Assembly: GCA_002310095.1 (NCBI GenBank)
Contig: DBYH01000026.1
Coordinates: forward strand, 1-22,098
Length of the DNA stretch: 22,098 nucleotides
Source: Firmicutes bacterium UBA1191
GTDB taxonomy: Bacteria > Bacillota > Clostridia > Peptostreptococcales > Anaerovoracaceae
Direction of reading: 5' to 3'
In this document: in pieces, positions 13,809-20,956 of the stretch
How the letters are laid out: every line of letters begins with the position of its first letter
Position numbering within the stretch: the first letter of the stretch is position 1
Position numbers and translations under genes: made by a program
The notes under the pieces: model-generated
Database searches by the model: none
Told to the model about the DNA's origin: nothing
The model's input: the letters and a program-made list of their open reading frames with translations, nothing else

Positions 13809-13922
13809 ATCCATATCTATAGCGTGCAGATGAAAATGACGAGCCGGAGAAATTATGTGACAGACATTCTGCCGCATGGTTTCTGCGGTTTACACGACCG
13901 GAAAAGAAATGGAGGTCTTGCG
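13809..13922 (+). promoter_or_regulatory. Structured 5' leader homologous to the one at 3982
   Basis: It shares TATAGCG, GAGCCGGAGAA and TTCTGCCGCATGGTTTCTGC in order with the leader before 4093. CCGCA (13872-13876) pairs with TGCGG (13883-13887). ATGTG (13855-13859) can instead pair with CGCAT (13874-13878). GGAGG then lies 7 bases before the ATG. Confidence 0.45.
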
Positions 13923-15692
13923 ATGAACACAAAGAGAAAATCAGGCACGTTTGCGATCCTCGTGGCGGTGATAATGGTATTTGCCATGACGCCGATCATG
14001 GGAGGGGCGGTCTATGCCGACAGCGATACAGAGCAGACGATCAACGGTGTCAAATACACCCTGACAGTTGATGATAATGGCAATAAAATGGTCAGTGTCA
14101 CCGGGTGCGATGAGGACCTTACTGGCGCTGTCGAGATACTTGAAGCGGTAACATTCGACGAGGTAGAGTATCCTGTAACGAGCATAGGAGTTAATGCTTT
14201 TAATGGGAAGTCCATTACAAGCATCACAATTCCTGCCGGAGTGACAAGCATCGGAGGACATGCATTCGAAGGGACAGCAATTACAAGCATTACAATTCCT
14301 GCTAGTGTGACAGGCATCGGAGGATATGCATTCATGAATTGCCAAAGCCTTGGAACAGTGAAATTTGCAGCGGGAAGCAATCTCGAAAGCATCGGAGGAG
14401 CTGCATTCCGAGGGACAGCGATTACAAGCATCACCATCCCTGCCAGTGTGACAGATATCAAAGAATATGCATTCAATTATTGCGAAAGCCTTGGAACAGT
14501 GACATTTGCAGCGGGAAGCAATCTCGAAAGCATCGGGAAAGCTGCATTCCAAGGGACAGCGATTACAAGCATCACCATCCCTGCCGAAGTGACAAGCATT
14601 GGGAAATATGCATTCGATTGTAACACACTTGATACCGTGTACTACGTCGGAACTCAAGAACAGTGGAATGGGATGCCCGATAGAGACAGCGACTGGGCAG
14701 CAGGCTGGTACGTCGATGTATTCTTCGTAAATGGGGCTGCGGATGTGCCTGTAGGCAAGACCCTTATTTACAACGGTGCGGAACAGACCGGCGTGGAAAC
14801 CGGGGAAGGATATACATTAACCGGTACGACATCTGCCGCGGATGCCGGTTCCTATGAAGCAACGGCCACACTGGCCGACGGGTATGTCTGGACAGACGGA
14901 ACGACCGGAGATAAAACCATTGTATGGAGGATCTGTTACGAGGCTGTTATACCTACAGGAAAGAATCTCACCTATGATGGAACGGAACAGACCGGCGTGG
15001 AAGCCGGGGAAGGCTATACATTAACCGGTACGATATCTGCCACGGGTGCCGGTTCCTATGAAGCAACGGCCACACTGGCCGACAGGTATGTCTGGACGGA
15101 CGGAACGACCGAGCCGAAGACTATTTTATGGAAGATCAACAAAGCCACAGCGAAGGTAGATGTGCCGGCCGGCAAGACCTTCACATACAACGGTAAGGCA
15201 CAGACCGGTGTCGCCGCTGGAAACAACTACACTCTTTCCGGCACTGCAAAGGCAACCAATGCCGGAACCTACACCGCAAAGGCAACGCTGAAGTCAAATG
15301 CCAACTACACATATAAGTGGTCCGATGAAACGACAGCGGCAAAGACGATCGAATGGACAATCAACAAGGCAGCCAATCCTCTGTCCGTTAAAGCCAAGAC
15401 GGCCACAGTGAAAGGTTGTACAAAAGGCAAGAACGGAAAGCTGAAGAAGACGAAGACACTGAAGGCAGACAACGTGATCGGGTTCACTAACAAAGGCCAG
15501 GGCGCGAAGACCTATATCAAGAAGAGTGGAGATAAGAAGATCACCATCGCTAAGAAGACCGGCAAGGTCACAGTCAAGAAGGGCTTGAAGAAGGGCACCT
15601 ACAAGGTCAGGGTCAATGTCAAGGCGGCAGGCAACGCCAATTACAAGGCATCCAAGGTGAAGACGGTGACATTCAAGCTCATCGTAAAATGA
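13923..15692 (+). CDS. Secreted BspA-like LRR surface protein with three Ig-like modules
   Basis: The 589-residue precursor has a signal peptide (core FAILVAVIMVFAMTPIMGG, cleavage likely after VYA at 32). BspA-type LRRs occupy about 84-245 (GTAITSITIPASVTxIxxYAF repeated), then three Ig-like modules with LIYNGAEQTGVE, LTYDGTEQTGVE and TFTYNGKAQTGVA at about 275-338, 340-405 and 408-480, and a lysine-rich C-terminal domain (482-589) shared with the proteins at 4093 and 8840, including FTNKGQG and TGKVTVKKGLKKGTYKV. No LPXTG. It is likely an exported adhesin or host/polysaccharide-binding protein. I choose ATG 13923 because GGAGG lies 7 bases upstream and a signal peptide begins there; the frame is open further up but runs through the leader and promoter. 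Confidence 0.88.
   Translation: MNTKRKSGTFAILVAVIMVFAMTPIMGGAVYADSDTEQTINGVKYTLTVDDNGNKMVSVTGCDEDLTGAVEILEAVTFDEVEYPVTSIGVNAFNGKSITSITIPAGVTSIGGHAFEGTAITSITIPASVTGIGGYAFMNCQSLGTVKFAAGSNLESIGGAAFRGTAITSITIPASVTDIKEYAFNYCESLGTVTFAAGSNLESIGKAAFQGTAITSITIPAEVTSIGKYAFDCNTLDTVYYVGTQEQWNGMPDRDSDWAAGWYVDVFFVNGAADVPVGKTLIYNGAEQTGVETGEGYTLTGTTSAADAGSYEATATLADGYVWTDGTTGDKTIVWRICYEAVIPTGKNLTYDGTEQTGVEAGEGYTLTGTISATGAGSYEATATLADRYVWTDGTTEPKTILWKINKATAKVDVPAGKTFTYNGKAQTGVAAGNNYTLSGTAKATNAGTYTAKATLKSNANYTYKWSDETTAAKTIEWTINKAANPLSVKAKTATVKGCTKGKNGKLKKTKTLKADNVIGFTNKGQGAKTYIKKSGDKKITIAKKTGKVTVKKGLKKGTYKVRVNVKAAGNANYKASKVKTVTFKLIVK
14210..14600 (+). repeat. Near-identical LRR-coding repeats
   Basis: ATTACAAGCATCACxATyCC recurs at about 14214, 14279, 14420 and 14565, and TTGGAACAGTGAxATTTGCA recurs at 14350 and 14491, a 141-bp (47-codon) larger period. 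High nucleotide identity implies recent duplication. Confidence 0.8.
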
Positions 15693-15834
15693 TGTACAGA
15701 CAAACAAACACACTATACACACAATCAAAAAAGTGGAGAAAAAAGTGGGGATGAAAGGGACGTGAGACGCTGGAACCGTTGATAGGACTGGGATCCGGAA
15801 AAAAACGAGTCCTCTCCCCGCAACCAAGAATATG

Positions 15835-15860
15835 AAGCCGTCCATGTGGGCGGCTTTTCT
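15835..15860 (+). terminator. Internal terminator-like hairpin of cassette C
   Basis: AAGCCGTCC (15835-15843) and GGGCGGCTT (15848-15856) around ATGT, followed by TTCT; identical to copies A and B. Confidence 0.6.
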
Positions 15861-15900
15861 AAGGCTCAAAAGAGCGATATAGAGAAAGGGGATATCAACA

Positions 15901-15996
15901 ATGAGCAGAAAGAAGAAGGGGAGCGTTCCTGTAGCCCCACCCAAGCAGGAAAAAAAGAGAATACGAGAGAGGCAAAGAGCCGGGCAGGTATCATGA
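15901..15996 (+). pseudogene. Frameshifted small ORF of cassette C
   Basis: ATGAGCAGAAAG follows the same ribosome binding site (one base further away) and encodes MSRKKKGSVPVAPPKQEK, then an A-run of seven instead of the six in copy A moves it out of frame, giving RIRERQRAGQVS and a stop at 15994-15996. The REYERGKEPGRY codons are intact in the other frame. Confidence 0.5.
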
Positions 15997-16017
15997 TGAT
16001 ATCGGGTCCGGCTCTTT
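15974..16017 (+). terminator. 3' terminator of cassette C
   Basis: AAAGAGCCGG (15974-15983) pairs perfectly with CCGGCTCTTT (16008-16017). The following bases are AGTGTTTC, so the T-tract is short. Confidence 0.65.
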
Positions 16018-16043
16018 AGTGTTTCTTAGTTTTGTGATAAAAT
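16016..16043 (+). promoter_or_regulatory. Putative extended -10 promoter of the first hybrid kinase
   Basis: TGTGATAAAAT holds TAAAAT (16038-16043) with a TGn extension; the -35 (TTAGTG, 16016-16021) is weak and overlaps the end of the cassette terminator. Confidence 0.45.
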
Positions 16044-16075
16044 AATTTAATAATAAGGAGAAGAGGGCGCTCTCT

Positions 16076-18529
16076 ATGAACATGATCAACGATGAAAAGA
16101 ATAGGCCAATAATAGAAGAACAGGCCATAACGAACCGTCTGCTTACCGATTTGACAGAGGCAGGAAGCTGGGTTATCAACTATGCGGCTGACGGCTCTTT
16201 TGCATCTGTACAATGGGGCGATGGCTTTCGCAGGCTGATGGGGTATAGTGATCAAAATGATTTTCCGAATGATATAGAATCATTTGTGGAGGGCGTTTAC
16301 CCGGAAGACAGGGATACTTTTATTGGAGATTTGACTTCCAGTGTTTTTGATGAAGAAACCATGAGCTCAAAGGGCTACGATTTCCGCTTTTGCAGAAAGG
16401 ATGGTTCGGTACGGTGGTATCGCAGCAAGGGCATACTGGTCCGGGATTCCGATGGCAAACCGGTGCAGTATAGAGGCGTGACTATTGACATAACCCAGAT
16501 CAAAGAGCACGATGCTTTGTATGCTGAGCTGCAAAATGAAGCTGCGTTACTCGATACAATACATGAAATGCTAGGGTCCGGCAAATGGACAATGGATTTT
16601 GATGAAGCAGGCGTGATGGAGCGTGTCAACTGGAGCGACGAATTCCGTAGGATGATCGGATATAATGACACGGATGACTTTCCGGATGTACTGGAATCAT
16701 GGTCCGATTTGCTTCATCCTGATGATAAGGAACGCGTACTGAAAGAGTATAATGAAACGATATCCGACTATACAGGTCAAAAGACATATGACGTAGAGTA
16801 TCGTCTGCTGACGAAAAACAGAGGGTACCGCTGGTACCGCGCTGTCGGCAAACCCACACGTCGCTCGGATGGTTCGCCTAAAACTTATACAGGTGTGTTC
16901 ATAGATATCACTGAACAGAAAGAAATGATTCAGGAACTGGCACAGCAGCGGGAATCGCTGAGTGATGCGCTGGAAGAGGCGAATCAGGCCAATAAGGCAA
17001 AGACGGCATTCCTGTCTAATATGAGTCATGAGATCCGTACTCCAATGAATGCAATCATCGGTCTGAACCGGATTGCGTTAAATGACGATGACATATCTGA
17101 AACGACACGGGAGTACCTCCAGAAAATCGGACTATCAGCCCAGCATCTGCTCAACATAATCAACGATATTCTCGACATGAGTCGCATCGAATCCGGTCGT
17201 ATGAACTTGAAGAATGAAGAGTTTTCTTTCGCAAAGGCGTTGGCTCAAGTCAATACTATCATAAGTGACCAATGCAGTAACAAGGGCATTGAATACGAAT
17301 GCCATGTAAAAGGCACGGTCGATGATTATTATATCGGCGATGAAATGAAACTGCGGCAGGTTATGATCAATATCCTCGGGAATGCTGTCAAGTTTACACC
17401 GTCAGGCGGCAGCATAACATTTACTGTGGAAGAAGTTGCTCGATTCGACGGACGATCAACGCTTTGCTTTATCATCAGTGATACTGGTATTGGGATGAAC
17501 CAGGATTATCTTCCGAAGCTGTTCGATGCATTCAGTCAGGAAGATGCATCCAGCACAAATCGTTATGGAAGCAGCGGCTTAGGCATGGCCATAACCAAGA
17601 ACCTCGTTGAACTGATGAACGGAACGATCTCAGTAGAGAGTGAACAGAATAAGGGAACGACATTTACCGTTACGGTTACGCTGATTGACTCCGTCCAAAA
17701 GAGCAATGAGGATGAAGAGTATTATCTGCAGCCTCATGAGATGTGCGTATTGGTGATCGATGATGATCCGATTGCCTGCGAACATGCTCAGCTTGTGCTG
17801 GGACAGGTAGGCGTGAGTTGTGAAAAGGCAATGTCCGGAGCAGAAGGTCTGCAGATGGCAAAACTCCGCCATACCAGGAGAGAACCTTACAACCTGATTC
17901 TGGTGGATTTGCGAATGCCTGATATGGACGGTGTGGAAACGACCCGCCAGATCCGGGAGGCTCTGGGCGACGAAACGCCGGTGATTATGATTACCTCATA
18001 TAATTGGGATGATATTGAGGATGAAGCCAAGGAAGCAGGCGTTGATACGTTTGTATCAAAGCCACTTTTTGCTGGGGCAGCGCTTGATGAGTTCAGGGAG
18101 ATTTTCAAGAAAAAGAACAGGAAACTTGCTCGCGAGACGGTAGATCTCAAAGACCGCAGAGTATTGTTGGCAGAGGATGTCACAGTAAATGCCGAGATCA
18201 TGATCATGGTGCTCTCTATGCGGGAGATACGTGTGGATCACGCGACAAACGGGCGCATTGCTGTAGAAATGTTTGAAGGACATGAAGAAGGCTATTACGA
18301 TGCCATTCTGATGGATATGCGAATGCCTGAAATGGATGGACTGGAGGCGACCCGGAGAATTCGGGCTATGGATAGATCTGACGCAAAGACTATTCCTGTC
18401 ATTGCATTAACGGCAAATGCCTTTGATGAGGATGTTCAGCATAGTATGCAGGCAGGTCTCAATGCACACCTGAGCAAACCGGTGGAACCAGACGTATTGT
18501 TTGAAACGTTAGAAGGGCTTTTACGATAG
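16076..18529 (+). CDS. Cytoplasmic hybrid sensor histidine kinase, PAS-PAS-HisKA-HATPase-REC-REC
   Basis: The 817-residue protein has no transmembrane segment. Two PAS_3-like domains lie at about 30-145 (GSWVINYAADGSFASVQWGD...GVTIDITQIKE) and 165-285 (GKWTMDFDEAGVMERVNWSD...GVFIDITEQKE). A coiled linker (285-310) leads to HisKA with FLSNMSHEIRTPMN (His318), then the ATPase domain with Asn436, DTGIGM (469-474) and GLGMAI (501-506). REC1 has acidic pocket Asp562/563, phospho-acceptor Asp611 and Lys662; REC2 has Glu700/Asp701, Asp747, Thr779 and Lys801. All key residues are present. Two receivers without an Hpt domain suggest transfer to a separate partner. AAGGAGAAGAGGG precedes the ATG. It is the first of three kinases in a row, directly downstream of cassette C. 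Confidence 0.93.
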   Translation: MNMINDEKNRPIIEEQAITNRLLTDLTEAGSWVINYAADGSFASVQWGDGFRRLMGYSDQNDFPNDIESFVEGVYPEDRDTFIGDLTSSVFDEETMSSKGYDFRFCRKDGSVRWYRSKGILVRDSDGKPVQYRGVTIDITQIKEHDALYAELQNEAALLDTIHEMLGSGKWTMDFDEAGVMERVNWSDEFRRMIGYNDTDDFPDVLESWSDLLHPDDKERVLKEYNETISDYTGQKTYDVEYRLLTKNRGYRWYRAVGKPTRRSDGSPKTYTGVFIDITEQKEMIQELAQQRESLSDALEEANQANKAKTAFLSNMSHEIRTPMNAIIGLNRIALNDDDISETTREYLQKIGLSAQHLLNIINDILDMSRIESGRMNLKNEEFSFAKALAQVNTIISDQCSNKGIEYECHVKGTVDDYYIGDEMKLRQVMINILGNAVKFTPSGGSITFTVEEVARFDGRSTLCFIISDTGIGMNQDYLPKLFDAFSQEDASSTNRYGSSGLGMAITKNLVELMNGTISVESEQNKGTTFTVTVTLIDSVQKSNEDEEYYLQPHEMCVLVIDDDPIACEHAQLVLGQVGVSCEKAMSGAEGLQMAKLRHTRREPYNLILVDLRMPDMDGVETTRQIREALGDETPVIMITSYNWDDIEDEAKEAGVDTFVSKPLFAGAALDEFREIFKKKNRKLARETVDLKDRRVLLAEDVTVNAEIMIMVLSMREIRVDHATNGRIAVEMFEGHEEGYYDAILMDMRMPEMDGLEATRRIRAMDRSDAKTIPVIALTANAFDEDVQHSMQAGLNAHLSKPVEPDVLFETLEGLLR

Positions 18530-18566
18530 TGTGATACCGGCATCGGCTCATGTGTTGTATTTGTTA

Positions 18567-18595
18567 TTGCCATATGCCAATCATGACAATATATA
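18567..18595 (+). promoter_or_regulatory. Possible promoter of the second hybrid kinase
   Basis: TTGCCA (18567-18572), a 17-base spacer and TATATA (18590-18595), with TATACT overlapping two bases on. It lies in the 108-bp gap between the first two kinases. Confidence 0.4.
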
Positions 18596-18637
18596 CTGAT
18601 TATAGCTACTGGAATATACGAGAATTGAACAAGAATT

Positions 18638-20911
18638 ATGATGTACTCAGTCATCGGGATATTGGCGACAATAATCCTTTTCATCATTAATAGAGACGTA
18701 CTATGGCGTCATGCAGGCAGGGAGTTCACAAAGACGCAGAGATACTACCGCAGTTTTTTGTTATGCGTTCTGTCTTACTATATTACTGATGCCTTTTGGG
18801 GAATACTGGACGCAAACGGGCTGACCACTTTGCAGTTTGCAGACACAGCTTTATATTTTGTCGCAATGGCAGCTGCTGTATGGATGTGGACAAGGTATGT
18901 CGTTGAATATCTGAAAAACGAGAATATTATTGGCAAGATACTTTATCACGCAGGCAGAACGTTTTTCTTCCTTGAAGTGATCGCTGTTGTAGTGAACTGC
19001 TTCTATCCAATCATGTTCTGGTTTGACGAAAACGGCGGATATCATGCAGGAGGCGTCAGATACGCTACTCTCGCTATACAGATCCTTCTGTTCCTGCTCA
19101 CATCCGGGTATACACTTATAGTTTCTTCAAAACTAAAGGGTCAGATAAAACGCCGGCATCAGACGATCAGCCTTTTTGGTCTGGCCATGGTTATACTGAT
19201 CGCTCTGCAGATCGGTTACCCACTGCTGCCGTTTTATGCCATGGGATACATGCTCGGCACCTGTGTGCTGCATGTTTTTGTTGAGGAAGACGAAAAGGAT
19301 GAATACAGGAACAATCTGAAAGAAGCACTTATGGTCGCCGAGGAGGCGAACAAGGCGAAAACCGTCTTTCTGTCAAATATGAGTCACGAGATACGTACTC
19401 CTATGAATGCCATCATCGGCCTTGACAGCCTGGCGATGCGGAATGAGTCGATTCCGGATGAAACGCGGGAGTATCTGGAGAAAATCGATGGGAGTGCAAA
19501 GCATCTTCTTGGGCTTATTAATGACATACTCGATATGAGTCGCATAGAGTCAGGCCGTCTCGTGCTGCGCAACGAAGAGTTTTCGTTCAGCGGCATGCTG
19601 GAGCAGATCAATACGATGGTCATGACCCAGTGTGAAGAAAAAGGTCTGAAATATGAATGTAATCTGTTCGGAGGCGTCAGCGATTACTATATCGGAGACG
19701 ATATGAAGCTGAAGCAGGTACTGATCAACATCCTCAGTAATGCTATCAAGTTCACAGATGCACCGGGCAGTGTCAATATGACGGTGGAGAGAACTGCAGT
19801 CTATGGAGATCACTCCACACTGGAATTTGTAATAAAAGATACTGGAATAGGAATAGATGAGGCATTTATTCCAAAGATTTTCGATGCCTTTTCACAGGAG
19901 GATGGCGGCCGGAGTAACAAATACGGCAGCACAGGTCTTGGCATGGCGATAACCAAGAATATCGTCGAACTGATGAACGGTACAATTTCCGTTAAATCGG
20001 AGAAGGGGGTCGGAACAGAGTTCACAGTAAAGGTAACGCTGAAGAACGCGGAGCATCAGGGATCGGTTACAAATTATATCGATCCGAAGGATATGCGTAT
20101 CCTGGTTGTTGATGATGAGAAAATCGCAGCTGAACATGCAAGGATAGTATTAGATGAGGTCGGGATTACAGCAGACACATGTTCTGATGGTCAGACCGCA
20201 CTGCAAATGCTTGAGATTCATCATATGAAACACGAACCGTATAATCTTGTTCTCCTTGACTGGAAGATGCCGGGAATGGACGGCGTTCAGGTCGCGAAAG
20301 AGATAAGGGAACGGTATGATAATGAGACCACAGTTATTATTCTGACTGCGTTCAACTGGGATGACATCATGGATAACGCAATCCACGTAGGGGTCGACGG
20401 TTTTCTTGCAAAACCGCTGTTCGCGTCGAATATTATTGGTGAGCTCGAACGGATTGCACGTAAAAACAGCATGAGCATATATAAGGATAGAGCCAGAGCA
20501 GATCTCAAAGGCAGACATATCCTCATGGCAGAAGATGTGATGATCAATGCAGAAATCATGAAGCAGATTATTACAATGCGTGAGGCGGAAATCGATCATG
20601 CTCTAAATGGCAGATTCGTGCTGGAGCTGTTTGAGAAGAGCCCTGTTGGTTATTATGACGCTATCCTTATGGACGTACGCATGCCGGAGATGGATGGTCT
20701 GGAAGCCACAAGAGCAATTCGCGTGCTTGACAGACCTGATGCGCAGACTATACCTATTATAGCGCTTACTGCAAATGCCTTTGACGAAGATGTTCAGCGC
20801 TCATTGCAGGCGGGAATGAACGCGCATCTGTCCAAGCCGGTGGATCCGGAGCACCTGTATCTGACTCTGGAAGAACTGATAGGTGAAAGGCAGAAAAGAA
20901 AAGGCTCATGA
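18638..20911 (+). CDS. Membrane hybrid sensor histidine kinase, multi-TM-HisKA-HATPase-REC-REC
   Basis: The 757-residue protein starts with about six or seven transmembrane helices (residues 3-17, 40-57, 70-92, 107-128, 142-163, 177-193, 197-214) resembling 7TM-type sensor domains, without a large external loop. Then come HisKA with FLSNMSHEIRTPMN (His250), the ATPase domain with Asn368, DTGIGI (401-406) and GLGMAI (433-438), REC1 with phospho-acceptor Asp541 and Lys592, and REC2 with Asp679, Thr711 and Lys733. The catalytic half is closely similar to that of the kinase at 16076, so the two are paralogues with different sensors. ATG 18638 (or 18641) is the first start after an in-frame TGA at 18626; the ribosome binding site is weak, unlike its neighbours. 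Confidence 0.92.
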   Translation: MMYSVIGILATIILFIINRDVLWRHAGREFTKTQRYYRSFLLCVLSYYITDAFWGILDANGLTTLQFADTALYFVAMAAAVWMWTRYVVEYLKNENIIGKILYHAGRTFFFLEVIAVVVNCFYPIMFWFDENGGYHAGGVRYATLAIQILLFLLTSGYTLIVSSKLKGQIKRRHQTISLFGLAMVILIALQIGYPLLPFYAMGYMLGTCVLHVFVEEDEKDEYRNNLKEALMVAEEANKAKTVFLSNMSHEIRTPMNAIIGLDSLAMRNESIPDETREYLEKIDGSAKHLLGLINDILDMSRIESGRLVLRNEEFSFSGMLEQINTMVMTQCEEKGLKYECNLFGGVSDYYIGDDMKLKQVLINILSNAIKFTDAPGSVNMTVERTAVYGDHSTLEFVIKDTGIGIDEAFIPKIFDAFSQEDGGRSNKYGSTGLGMAITKNIVELMNGTISVKSEKGVGTEFTVKVTLKNAEHQGSVTNYIDPKDMRILVVDDEKIAAEHARIVLDEVGITADTCSDGQTALQMLEIHHMKHEPYNLVLLDWKMPGMDGVQVAKEIRERYDNETTVIILTAFNWDDIMDNAIHVGVDGFLAKPLFASNIIGELERIARKNSMSIYKDRARADLKGRHILMAEDVMINAEIMKQIITMREAEIDHALNGRFVLELFEKSPVGYYDAILMDVRMPEMDGLEATRAIRVLDRPDAQTIPIIALTANAFDEDVQRSLQAGMNAHLSKPVDPEHLYLTLEELIGERQKRKGS

Positions 20912-20956
20912 GGATGCTTTTGCAATTATTGCATAGTTTTTGAGGAAGATTAGAGC

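Larger units (their letters stand above)
15718..16017 (+). repeat. Repeat cassette, copy C
   Basis: Same block order and orientation as copy A: 5' block at 15720-15754, CCCCGCAACCAAGAATATGA at 15816, hairpin 15835-15856, small ORF start at 15901 and 3' terminator at 15974-16017. GTGGGGA (15745-15751) pairs with TCCCCGC (15815-15821). Two single-base insertions relative to A disrupt the reading frames. Confidence 0.85.
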
